64,000 nt of DNA from contig CAKVMI010000002.1 of assembly GCA_934772525.1 (NCBI GenBank), positions 62,001-126,000 of the forward strand. Direction: 5' to 3'. Both the position numbers and the translations under genes were made by a program. The notes under the pieces were generated by a model. It made no database searches and was not told where the DNA came from. It saw nothing but the letters and a program-made list of their open reading frames with translations. Below are positions 45,630-53,816 of the stretch, one piece after another (position 1 is the first letter of the stretch; the number at the start of each line of letters is the position of its first letter). The DNA comes from an uncultured Clostridia bacterium (lineage in GTDB: Bacteria > Bacillota > Clostridia > Christensenellales > UBA1242).

Positions 45630-46004
45630 TTATTCAGATTTGGTTTTGGGTTTACAGATTAAGGCTATTAAATAAGATAATGAAATAGATACACTAATAC
45701 CAGCAGAAATTGACGCTAACCCATGAGATAATGCCCCAAGCATTCCATCCGCACTAGCACCTTCTATAGCACCACGAGAAATATTATATCCAAATCCCGT
45801 TATCGGAACTGTTGCACCAGCTCCCGCCCATTCGACTAAATATCCGTAAATCCCTAAACCGCCAAGAACAGCCCCAATCATCAAAAATACGACTAAAATT
45901 CTAGCACTTGTCATTTTAGTTCTAATGATTAAAATTTGTGCGATTAAACAAATCGCTCCCCCAACCAAAAATGCTTTTAAATACGCCCATATAGCTAACC
46001 ACAT
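45630..46004 (-). CDS. spoVAE: Stage V sporulation protein AE (SpoVAE/SpoVAEb)
   Basis: A 124-residue membrane protein of the SpoVAC/SpoVAEb family, part of the inner-membrane channel moving dipicolinic acid in spores. Four hydrophobic helices. The family motif GAGATVPITGFGYNISRGAIEGASADG is split over residues about 56-82. It is paralogous to the SpoVAC protein encoded 1 kb upstream, where the same block reads GAGTVIPITGFANS. GGAGG is inside the end of spoVAD. It is the last gene of the three-gene clostridial spoVAC-spoVAD-spoVAE cluster; spoVAA and spoVAB are absent. Confidence 0.92.
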   Translation of the reverse strand: MWLAIWAYLKAFLVGGAICLIAQILIIRTKMTSARILVVFLMIGAVLGGLGIYGYLVEWAGAGATVPITGFGYNISRGAIEGASADGMLGALSHGLASISAGISVSISLSYLIALICKPKTKSE

Positions 46005-46007
46005 ATC

Positions 46008-47024
46008 TTAATCCTCCACATGTTCAAATAAAACTAATTGTGCAATACAAGGGATAGAATCGCCTTGTTGATTAGTTGTTGTACTCATTAATGCACCTGT
46101 TGCCATAAATATAACTTTACTAAATTCACCAGATTCCAACTTTTCTAATATGTATGAATTCAAAACTGTCGCCGAACAGCCAGCACCACTACCACCCTGA
46201 AACGTCTTTTGCTCATTATTGTACATAGAGTGCCCACAGTCCATATAGTTTTGTCCTAGTGGATAACCCTTTCCAATCATTAAATCTTTTAAAATGTCCG
46301 AACCGAGTTTTCCAAGGTCGCCCGAACAAATCAAATCATAATCTGACGGACCCGTATTAGTTTGCTTAAAAAAGCCAACAAGCGTATTCATAGCAGCAGG
46401 TGCCATTGCTGCACCCATATTTGCAATATCTACAACACCAAAATCGGTAACATTACCAATAGACACCTCAGTAATTTTAACATTAGATTTTTGACTGGTT
46501 GATAGAACCGTTGCACCCATACCAGTTACCGTCCATTGCGAATATGTTTGACGTTGACAACCAAGTTCTAGCGGGTTTCTAAATTGTCTTTCTGAAGCCG
46601 AAAAATGACTTCCCGTTGCACATAATATATTTTCTGCTCCTCCACCATCTAATATTAAACTAGCAATAATTAAACTCTCACTCATCGTAGAGCATGCACC
46701 ATATATTCCAAGAAAAGGAATATTATAAGCACGGGCGGTATAGTTGGTGGTAACAATTTGATTTAACAAGTCCCCGCCTATGAACATATCAATTTCAAAT
46801 TCATTTTTACGAGCATTAGAGATAGCATCAAAAATTGTTTCTTCCATCATTCGGCGTTCTGCCTTTTCGTATGAACCTTCACCAAGGGTGTCATCTTCTA
46901 CAACATTAGTAAAATATTTTCCAATAGGTCCATCTGCTTCTTTTTGACTCGTTTTACACGCTCGCCCAATTACGTAAATTGGTTTATCTAAAATGTAAGT
47001 ATTTCTTCCTAATTTTTTACTCAT
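46008..47024 (-). CDS. spoVAD: Stage V sporulation protein AD
   Basis: A 338-residue thiolase-like protein that binds dipicolinic acid on the spore inner membrane in Bacillus. The thiolase-fold region includes GIYGACSTMSESL near 128-140 with the thiolase-equivalent Cys, and the CSGDLGKLGSDIL and DCGHSMYNNEQKTFQGGSGAGCSA blocks in the C-terminal half are typical SpoVAD features. ATG 47024 gives MSKKLGRN with a GTGGGG SD and lies 4 nt after the spoVAC stop; a 12-codon longer frame would overlap spoVAC. The length is normal. Confidence 0.95.
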   Translation of the reverse strand: MSKKLGRNTYILDKPIYVIGRACKTSQKEADGPIGKYFTNVVEDDTLGEGSYEKAERRMMEETIFDAISNARKNEFEIDMFIGGDLLNQIVTTNYTARAYNIPFLGIYGACSTMSESLIIASLILDGGGAENILCATGSHFSASERQFRNPLELGCQRQTYSQWTVTGMGATVLSTSQKSNVKITEVSIGNVTDFGVVDIANMGAAMAPAAMNTLVGFFKQTNTGPSDYDLICSGDLGKLGSDILKDLMIGKGYPLGQNYMDCGHSMYNNEQKTFQGGSGAGCSATVLNSYILEKLESGEFSKVIFMATGALMSTTTNQQGDSIPCIAQLVLFEHVED

Positions 47025-47028
47025 AAAA

Positions 47029-47565
47029 CTAAACCCCACATATCCAATATATAATTCCAACTATTATTGAAAAAGTTACACCATTTACAAGCACCGGACC
47101 TGCAACATAGAACATCTTAGCACCAAGTCCAAAAACTAAGCCTTCTTTTCTAAATTCCATCGCTGAACTTGCTACAGAGTTTGCAAAGCCAGTTATTGGA
47201 ATAACAGTTCCAGCACCCGCAAATCTACCCAGTTTGTCAAAAACTCCTAAGCCCGTTGCAATTGTTGTTAAACTAATGATTATTATATTTATCCAACTTG
47301 CAACAGTTTTGTAGTTCATAATTGGGTCAACCGCTTTAAATATGTCGCCTATTAATTGTCCAAAACAACATATTGTTCCACCAACCAAAAAGGCGTGAAA
47401 CAAAGATTTTAACCACGACCCCTTGGGAGATTTTGCTTCTACATAACTCAAATATTCGGTATTTCTTTTTTCAAAATTACGCTTCGATTCACACTCAATA
47501 ACTTTATCAATTCGCTCAGCTGTCGGTTTGCCTTTGCTCTTTTCGCTAGAAATTTCGTTTGACAT
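47029..47565 (-). CDS. spoVAC: Stage V sporulation protein AC
   Basis: A 178-residue membrane protein of the SpoVAC family, a mechanosensitive component of the dipicolinate channel in Bacillus. A charged N-terminal ~55 residues is followed by four helices; the central motif GAGTVIPITGFANSVASSAMEF is split across residues about 122-143. ATG 47565 has AAGGGGAAG upstream and replaces a 28-codon longer frame without SD. It is the first gene of spoVAC-spoVAD-spoVAE and is divergent from the Asn-rich lipoprotein gene. No convincing sigma-G promoter could be assigned by eye. Confidence 0.93.
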   Translation of the reverse strand: MSNEISSEKSKGKPTAERIDKVIECESKRNFEKRNTEYLSYVEAKSPKGSWLKSLFHAFLVGGTICCFGQLIGDIFKAVDPIMNYKTVASWINIIIISLTTIATGLGVFDKLGRFAGAGTVIPITGFANSVASSAMEFRKEGLVFGLGAKMFYVAGPVLVNGVTFSIIVGIIYWICGV

Positions 47566-47690
47566 ATTACTTCCCCTTAATTTGTTTATAAACCGATTAT
47601 CGCCAAAATTTTTATTTTCATACAAAATATTTTTGAATTTTTTCTGCAAAATATAAGAAACTATTTTTAGAACAATTACAAGGAGTTATT

Positions 47691-49889
47691 ATGAAAAAAT
47701 TTTTTAGTGTAATGCTTTGTGCAATCATACCCATTCTATTATGTACAGGTTGTGAAGCCAGTAACGCCGAAATTGCAAATTCGTTAGATGGCAATATGAC
47801 GAGACTAGTTTATTCAATAGGATATTTAGATAGCGTAACCGAAGGGGAAATGAACGAGTTAATTCAAAATTCTTCATATTTTAATAATATAAGCACACAA
47901 AACAATATGACTTCTGCTATGAATAATTATACCGCCAATGGCTTTCGCTCAAATACATTTAATAATTCAATAAATACCAGTTACAACAATGCCAACATTT
48001 TAACGAACAATGGAAACCAAAACATATTAAACGACAATAGCCTTACAAATTCCAATGGTTCCATAAGTAATAATGGCGAAAATATAAATACTGGCAATGC
48101 AACCACTTCAACTCTTGGTGGACTTTGTGCAACCGAAGAAATAGCAAATGGCAACACTTTAGGAGATTCTACTCTTAATGACGAAATTTTATCTGGAACT
48201 TCCAATACAACCGAAAATGTACTAGGAACAAACACATCTAACACTACAATAAACAACGGCAATAATCTTACCAATGGAAATTGTTGTAATGGTTGCAATG
48301 GTTTAAATACCAATGGTTTACTCACTAACAATACCACAAATAATTCAATTGGAAACGACATTGCAACATTATCTACCGAAGAAACCGCCGGCCCTGTAAC
48401 ATATGTAGATACTTCACTTTTATTAACATCGGCTAGTGATTTGAACGAAATTTTGATGCTTATTAGTCAAAAACGTGGCATAATAATGTTATATTGCACA
48501 GATTTACGTGCTGGTAACGGAACTCTAACGCTAGATGAAAAAAATGCAATTGGTGAATACATAACTATCATTAAAGAAACAACCAACTATCTAAATACCT
48601 ACTCTAACACATTAACTACATATATGAACAATATTAAAACAATAGCATACACAGAAGATTCTCAAGAACTCGTAAATGCAAAACTAATTCGAGCAAATGA
48701 GATACTAAAAACTAGATACGCAAAACTAGACACATGCATTGATTCACTAGATGCTATTATCGCAATTTTACAAAGAGCTGTGGGAATGGACTACTCAGCA
48801 AATTATTCGAACTCAATTGATACCCAAAACATTCAAAATGGAACCACCCTATCGCAACCAATTTCTCAAAATTCTAATATAACAAATGAGAATATGGGTA
48901 ATCAAAATTATAGCCAATATACAAATAATGCAACTAATAGCATTTTACCTAATACTAGCGAAATAAATAATACAACTAATAATCAAAATGGATTAACTTA
49001 TTCTAATAACTGCAACAACTGTTGCCCAAATGCTAATTGTAATTACAATAATCAAACTATGACTAACTGTCCGTGCTTAAATAGTACCATCACACCAAAT
49101 TTATTGCCCGACTCAAATAAAAGTGTCATTGTAAATGACTCCGCATATAATTCAAATTGTTGTGACACACAAAATTATGCTAAACCTATAAACTACAACT
49201 CTAATAATATGTATGGTATACAACAAATTAATCAAAATAATGGTTGCTGTAACAATTTAGTTACACCAAATAACCTAAATAATCAAAAATTTACCCCAAA
49301 CGCAATGCTATCCAATACCACAAAACCCGATTATTTAACTAATCCACCCGAATACGGAATAACAACTTTACCTCTAGAAAACGGATCAAGACCAGTATTT
49401 ACCGAACAAACAACAACCCCGAATATAGAAAAAGCCACATCAACGCCAAGCCAAAATATTTTGCCACGCCCTGAAAACATAATCTCCTCAATAGAAACTA
49501 GTGCTTGTAATATTCTAGACATTGACCCAACTGTTGAAATAGATGAAAATTTTACTGATAACGAAGAAAATTTAACTATAACTAACGAACAAATTTTAGA
49601 TGACCTTCAAACAATGAATAATGAAGAAACATTAGAAAAACAAGAAAAAGAAACAACTACAATTGACAACAATCAATTAATAAATACAAACGAAACACTA
49701 TTAAATCAAAAGACAAATAATGATAGTCAAACTGAAGAATTAAACCTTGAAACAAAAGATAAACCAATTAACTTTCTCCCAGCCCCTGTAGTGCCATCAA
49801 GAAAAAACCTTTCTTTTGAATTAAATATTCCACGAGTTAACGACCAAAAGACCATTCAGTTTTTACCATTTAGTGCAAATTTTAATTAA
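47691..49889 (+). CDS. Asn/Cys-rich low-complexity lipoprotein, unknown function
   Basis: A 732-residue secreted lipoprotein. The signal peptide MKKFFSVMLCAIIPILLC is followed by a lipobox ending TGC (lipidated Cys21). Two helical segments look folded: residues about 24-60 (IANSLDGNMTRLVYSIGYLD onward) and about 230-365, with predicted long helices and little Asn bias. The intervening 65-225 and following 370-600 regions are extremely Asn/Thr/Ser-rich and carry Cys-rich clusters (NCCNGCNG, NCNNCCP, NSNCCD, NNGCCNN). The last 130 residues are acidic and Gln/Glu/Thr-rich. AAGGAG precedes the ATG. The family is not recognised. Divergent placement from spoVA hints at, but does not prove, a spore-envelope role. 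Confidence 0.8.
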   Translation: MKKFFSVMLCAIIPILLCTGCEASNAEIANSLDGNMTRLVYSIGYLDSVTEGEMNELIQNSSYFNNISTQNNMTSAMNNYTANGFRSNTFNNSINTSYNNANILTNNGNQNILNDNSLTNSNGSISNNGENINTGNATTSTLGGLCATEEIANGNTLGDSTLNDEILSGTSNTTENVLGTNTSNTTINNGNNLTNGNCCNGCNGLNTNGLLTNNTTNNSIGNDIATLSTEETAGPVTYVDTSLLLTSASDLNEILMLISQKRGIIMLYCTDLRAGNGTLTLDEKNAIGEYITIIKETTNYLNTYSNTLTTYMNNIKTIAYTEDSQELVNAKLIRANEILKTRYAKLDTCIDSLDAIIAILQRAVGMDYSANYSNSIDTQNIQNGTTLSQPISQNSNITNENMGNQNYSQYTNNATNSILPNTSEINNTTNNQNGLTYSNNCNNCCPNANCNYNNQTMTNCPCLNSTITPNLLPDSNKSVIVNDSAYNSNCCDTQNYAKPINYNSNNMYGIQQINQNNGCCNNLVTPNNLNNQKFTPNAMLSNTTKPDYLTNPPEYGITTLPLENGSRPVFTEQTTTPNIEKATSTPSQNILPRPENIISSIETSACNILDIDPTVEIDENFTDNEENLTITNEQILDDLQTMNNEETLEKQEKETTTIDNNQLINTNETLLNQKTNNDSQTEELNLETKDKPINFLPAPVVPSRKNLSFELNIPRVNDQKTIQFLPFSANFN

Positions 49890-49985
49890 ATGATTTTGTA
49901 AAATTATGATAAAAAAATATTCAAAATCGCAAGTTAATTTTATAAAGAAAATAAAAAAAAATTATTAAAAAAATTCTCGTTCACT

Positions 49986-50018
49986 AAAAAAAATCGCTTA
50001 AAAATTAAGCGATTTTTT
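49986..50018. terminator. Bidirectional terminator after the lipoprotein and MBL genes
   Basis: A 14-bp perfect stem, 49988-50001 with 50005-50018 (core ATCGCTTAA/TTAAGCGAT), a 3-nt loop and a T6 end, with an A-run on the other side. The rest of 49890-50223 is very A+T-rich with no gene; a small AGCC/GGCT hairpin with T5 sits near 50104. Confidence 0.85.
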
Positions 50019-50223
50019 GATGAATTTTTTTATCAAAAACATGTTTGATTTTGCAAATTTTTTGTTTAATTTTAGAAATAATTACATATAAAAAGTGTAT
50101 TTTAGCCCCAAAATTGGCTCTTTTTAGTAAAAACATTCTCACTTAACTATTTATTCAAACCTAATTTAGACTCAAATTTGACACCAATAATTATTTAATA
50201 ATTACTTCAATAAACTCATAAAA

Positions 50224-51441
50224 TTATGCAACTTGTGGAGCTTTATATATTGAATTATTAGTCCAAACTCTTTGATTTTTTTCGAGCCAACCACTATTTT
50301 TTAGTACAATATTATTGTTTGAACATTGTACATTATGATTCTCTCCTTTTGCCATATACACTATATTTCCGTTAAAGGAAGTAAACTCATCGTTGTCATA
50401 ATTTACACATAATGTAGTAACGTAAACACATTCAGTATACTTAGAAATCTCATCTATAAACTTTTGAGTTGGGAATTGATTTAATACATTTTTAGTATAT
50501 TCAGGACTTCCCGCACAACAACATACACATACAACTTTTGGTCTTACAACACTCATTAATGCGTTTGATGAAGACGTTTTAGAACCATGATGCCCAGCCT
50601 TATATAAGTCACAATCAACAAGTGAAAGTTCACCAGTTTTATAATTTTCGGCAAGCCACTTTTCGCCACTCTCTTCCAAATCTCCAGTAAACAAGAATTT
50701 TTGACTAGGGGTTTTAATTAAACTACACACCGAATAATCGTTTTCTGTTGTAGCACTTTCAGTATAATATTTACTATTTAAAATATTTAAAGTAATATCA
50801 CCTTCTGCATTGTTTCCTATAGTATATGAACTTTTTGCCCCATTATTTTCATTTACACAATCTAATGCGGTATAAACATTTGCACCTTTATTCTTCGCTT
50901 CATTTATCTCACGTAGAAAATTTGCATACAACCCCTTTTCTTTTTGATTGGTTTTTGCAAAGTAGATAATATTCCCTATTTCATAAATATCAAATATGCT
51001 TTTAACATTTGCTGGAGTTGCGAAACCTGCATAATGGTCTTGGTGTGCGTGTGTTACAATAACATATTCAAGTTTTCCATCTGTTACATATTTGTTTAGG
51101 TATTCCGAAACAGTAGAAATACTGTTAGACTTTGAACCGCAATCAATTAAAATATCCGTTTCATATGGTTGACCATTTTCATCTTCACCCGTTGCTTTAA
51201 TATATGTGCAGTCTCCAGTATATTTATTTCCAAGTTCCAAAAAATGAACCGAAATTTCAGCATCTGCAATATTGATATTTGAAACTGACAACGTATTAGT
51301 ATCTGAACCAGTTTTTGTATAAAAAACTTCGCTTGTTATTTCCAATTCTTCAGTTAGTGGTAACTTGCAATAACTTATAACCGTAAAACTACCAAACGTG
51401 CCAATTATGAAAGCAACTAAACATACTAAAAATCTTTTCAT
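50224..51441 (-). CDS. ComEC/Rec2-like metallo-beta-lactamase-fold protein, membrane-anchored
   Basis: A 405-residue extracytoplasmic MBL-fold hydrolase like the C-terminal domain of ComEC. An N-terminal signal anchor lies at 4-24. The HxHxDH motif THAHQDHYAG is near 132-141. A DCGSKSN segment, LFTGDLEESGEKWL near 244-257 and KAGHHGSKTSSSNAL near 273-287 are the metal-site hallmarks of the ComEC-like subgroup. The transmembrane competence domain is absent, so DNA uptake is not implied. AAGGAG as SD. The start overlaps the stop of the upstream membrane protein by one base. Confidence 0.88.
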   Translation of the reverse strand: MKRFLVCLVAFIIGTFGSFTVISYCKLPLTEELEITSEVFYTKTGSDTNTLSVSNINIADAEISVHFLELGNKYTGDCTYIKATGEDENGQPYETDILIDCGSKSNSISTVSEYLNKYVTDGKLEYVIVTHAHQDHYAGFATPANVKSIFDIYEIGNIIYFAKTNQKEKGLYANFLREINEAKNKGANVYTALDCVNENNGAKSSYTIGNNAEGDITLNILNSKYYTESATTENDYSVCSLIKTPSQKFLFTGDLEESGEKWLAENYKTGELSLVDCDLYKAGHHGSKTSSSNALMSVVRPKVVCVCCCAGSPEYTKNVLNQFPTQKFIDEISKYTECVYVTTLCVNYDNDEFTSFNGNIVYMAKGENHNVQCSNNNIVLKNSGWLEKNQRVWTNNSIYKAPQVA

Positions 51442-51974
51442 TATACGTCTTCTCCTTCTGTACTATTTGCTGAAACCACTTCTTCGGTTTCACTAGCCTC
51501 AACCACTGTAACTAATCTTATTTTTTGAACTTTAAAAATTGAACCGTATTTAAGTTCTGTTGTATAATAAGTAATGTAATGCGTCCCAATTACATCTGAA
51601 TAAAAATTGCCTTCCTTATCAATTTTCATATCGGTATCAATCTTTACTTCATTTGATATATCCTTACCAAATGCGACAATTTTAACTCCATCGTCGGTAT
51701 ATTTTTCTGAAGTGGTAATAATAAGTTCATCTTTTCCAACCAACTCGAAATTATCATTTTTACAGATTAAAAAGAATGAACCAAGCCCTACACCAACACC
51801 AAAGATAAGAACCAAAATTGCAGCTAGCCAACCTTTAGCACCAATACCTTTAACCGCTTTCTTTGCTTTGTTTATTTGACGCTTTTTAGGTTTTTTATAT
51901 GTATAATCGTCATCTCCGCTAGGAAAGTTTACACTTGCTCTATGCGTAGACTTTTTAACAGTTTGCCCTGCCAT
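51441..51974 (-). CDS. Single-pass membrane protein with Ig-like (DUF5011-type) extracellular domain
   Basis: A 177-residue protein. A basic cytoplasmic N-terminus (1-48, rich in Lys/Arg, KKPKKRQINKAKK) is followed by one membrane helix (about 49-70), then a beta-rich external domain to about 160. The pattern KYTDDGVKIVAFGKDIS ... GTHYITYYTTE recalls the bacterial Ig-like DUF5011/HYR-type fold ('Y.D.GV.A....DIS...GTY.ITY'). The tail is acidic. It is co-transcribed and overlapping with the MBL-fold gene, suggesting a joint surface function. The domain assignment is inferred from pattern only. Confidence 0.7.
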   Translation of the reverse strand: MAGQTVKKSTHRASVNFPSGDDDYTYKKPKKRQINKAKKAVKGIGAKGWLAAILVLIFGVGVGLGSFFLICKNDNFELVGKDELIITTSEKYTDDGVKIVAFGKDISNEVKIDTDMKIDKEGNFYSDVIGTHYITYYTTELKYGSIFKVQKIRLVTVVEASETEEVVSANSTEGEDV

Positions 51975-52200
51975 AATTTTCTCCTTTGTAAATTATATTT
52001 TATACTACAATAGTTTAGCACATAAACGCCTTCTTTCAAAATGAATAGTTAAATTTTTTAACTAATTTTTAAGTTGTCACTATTTTAATAAATTTACTAT
52101 TTGTATATTGAAAACATTTTAAATACAGCATTATAATATAAACCAAACTAAGAGCCCATAAAAAACTGACACCCGACTTTCGAAAAGTATATCAATTTTG

Positions 52201-52229
52201 TTGACAATAAACTAATTGTGTGCTATATT
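52201..52229 (+). promoter_or_regulatory. Promoter of tRNA-Trp
   Basis: TTGACA (52201-52206), 17 bp, TATATT (52224-52229), about 20 nt before the tRNA. Confidence 0.75.
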
Positions 52230-52248
52230 ATAAAAGTAAACTATTTAT

Positions 52249-52324
52249 AGGGGAATAGCGCAATTGGTAGCGTAGCGGTCTCCAAAACCGTCGGCTGGGG
52301 GTTCGAGTCCCTCTTCCCCTGCCA
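52249..52324 (+). tRNA. tRNA-Trp (anticodon CCA)
   Basis: A complete cloverleaf. The acceptor AGGGGAA pairs with TTCCCCT. The D arm contains AATTGGTAG. The anticodon loop CTCCAAA carries CCA and is closed by GGT/ACC. The T arm has GGTTCGAGTCC. G73 is followed by an encoded CCA (52322-52324). It is a single tRNA gene with its own promoter and terminator. Confidence 0.95.
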
Positions 52325-52329
52325 AATTG

Positions 52330-52364
52330 CCTAAACACATATTTGTGTTTAGGTTTTATTTTTT
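52330..52364 (+). terminator. tRNA-Trp terminator
   Basis: CCTAAACACA (52330-52339) pairs perfectly with TGTGTTTAGG (52344-52353) and is followed by TTTTATTTTTT. Confidence 0.9.
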
Positions 52365-52650
52365 ATAATTTCTTACAACATTTTGCTACGAATACATTTT
52401 ATATAAATTATTTTCAATTATTACCACATACAAATTAAAACCAATAATAAATTTGATTACACTACCATGATTATTAACTTGGTATCATAATCACTATTTT
52501 CGTATTAAACATTTAAGGGAAAGCTTAATAATTTTTAATTAAATTCAATATTAGTTATTGAAATTATCTATTATAAATTAGGTCACCTGCTTCCACTTAT
52601 TCTATTTATCAAATGGAAGTACAAAACGAATAATTAAACTTTAATTTAGT
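52365..52650. other. Gene-free stretch after tRNA-Trp
   Basis: Nothing recognisable beyond A+T-rich sequence and a small imperfect repeat of a CTTCC/GGAAG-type stem near 52590-52618. Confidence 0.4.
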
Positions 52651-52680
52651 TTGCTTTTAAACCAGCAAATATGTTATACT
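52651..52680 (+). promoter_or_regulatory. Promoter of the polyprenyl synthase gene
   Basis: TTGCTT (52651-52656), 18 bp, TATACT (52675-52680). The leader is only about 13 nt, ending in AAAGGG before the ATG. Confidence 0.55.
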
Positions 52681-52700
52681 AAAACAAAAAGGGTAATGCT

Positions 52701-53741
52701 ATGAATATTAATGATATAAACGAATACCGCAATAAATTAATTAAATTTTTGGATAGTGATACTTTTAATTCATTATTAAAAGATGTTACTGATAGCTCAT
52801 TTCAACACTACCTAGATTACTTTATAGATTTTGTTAAAAGTGGCAAATGTATGCGGGGTTTTCTAGTAAAACTAGGTTATGATATTGCAACAAATTTTGA
52901 GAATACAAAAGAAACCAACGACATCTTGATAGCTTCACTTTGTTACGAAATTTTTGAAACAGCAATACTAGCCCATGATGATATTATAGATAATAGCCCG
53001 CTCAGAAGAAATCGAGATAGTATGTTTGTTGCGCTCGGAAACAATCATACTGGGCTTTCCCGTGCTATTTGTATGGGTGACTATGGAATAATGCTTTCAA
53101 GTTTTTTAATTCAATTTACATCTTTTAATAACGAAACAAAGTTAAAAGCTATGGCAACACAAAGTGAAGTCTACTTAAAAACGGTCATTGGCGAACTTAA
53201 AGATGTAGACATCACAAATGAAAAGCAATTTAACAGAAAAAATATAATGGATATGTATTATTATAAAACGGCATTATATTCAATAATTGGTCCATTATGT
53301 TTTGGTGCAACCCTTGGAAATGCATCCGACAACTTAATACAAGCGTTGTATGAAATAGGAAAATATTTAGGATATTCATACCAAATTAAAGATGACTTAC
53401 TCGGAATTTTTAGCGAATTTAAAGATACAGGCAAAACCACAATGTCAGACATAAACGAAGGTAAATCAACTATTATTGCATCCATATTTATGGACCTTGC
53501 AACAAATGAAGATAAAGTATTGTTTTTGGCAAGTTATGGGAAAGGCGAAAGCACCACAACTGAAAATATATTAAATGTAATTAGGTTATTTGAAAAATAC
53601 GATGTAAAGCAAAAGTGCGAAAAAATATTAAAGGAAAATATTGAAACGGCATATAAAAAAATAGAAAACAGCAACATCACTTCTAAAACTCAAAACGAAC
53701 TGTCAAACTTCGCCACATATCTATTTAATCGAAAAAAATAG
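52701..53741 (+). CDS. Polyprenyl (trans-isoprenyl) diphosphate synthase family protein
   Basis: A 346-residue all-helical trans-prenyltransferase condensing isopentenyl diphosphate with allylic diphosphates. The first Asp-rich motif is HDDIIDNSPLRRN near 92-104 (DDxxD plus Arg pair). The second is QIKDDLLGIF near 228-237, reading DDLLG instead of the DDxxD common in this site. GKCMRGFL near 50 fits the FRGKR-like entry, and the residues before the first motif (EIFETAILAHD) are not bulky aromatics, so a medium or long product is possible. The chain length cannot be assigned. It is a lone gene, not in an isoprenoid operon. Confidence 0.87.
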   Translation: MNINDINEYRNKLIKFLDSDTFNSLLKDVTDSSFQHYLDYFIDFVKSGKCMRGFLVKLGYDIATNFENTKETNDILIASLCYEIFETAILAHDDIIDNSPLRRNRDSMFVALGNNHTGLSRAICMGDYGIMLSSFLIQFTSFNNETKLKAMATQSEVYLKTVIGELKDVDITNEKQFNRKNIMDMYYYKTALYSIIGPLCFGATLGNASDNLIQALYEIGKYLGYSYQIKDDLLGIFSEFKDTGKTTMSDINEGKSTIIASIFMDLATNEDKVLFLASYGKGESTTTENILNVIRLFEKYDVKQKCEKILKENIETAYKKIENSNITSKTQNELSNFATYLFNRKK

Positions 53742-53752
53742 TTAAATAAAAC

Positions 53753-53784
53753 AAAAGGACTTTTATAAAAATAAAGTCCTTTTT
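53753..53784. terminator. Bidirectional terminator between the polyprenyl synthase gene and rny
   Basis: AAAAGGACTTT (53753-53763) pairs with AAAGTCCTTTT (53773-53784 region). T-rich on one side and A-rich on the other, between convergent genes. Confidence 0.85.
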
Positions 53785-53816
53785 GTTTACAATTTTATTT
53801 AATTAAATTGGTTATA

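Noticed and set aside
47565..47690. Sigma-G promoter upstream of spoVAC
   Set aside because: A GTATG-like -35 can be found but no properly spaced CATNHTA -10; too weak to report.
50224..51441. Competence protein ComEC
   Set aside because: Only the MBL-fold domain is present; the competence membrane domain is missing, so DNA uptake is not supported.
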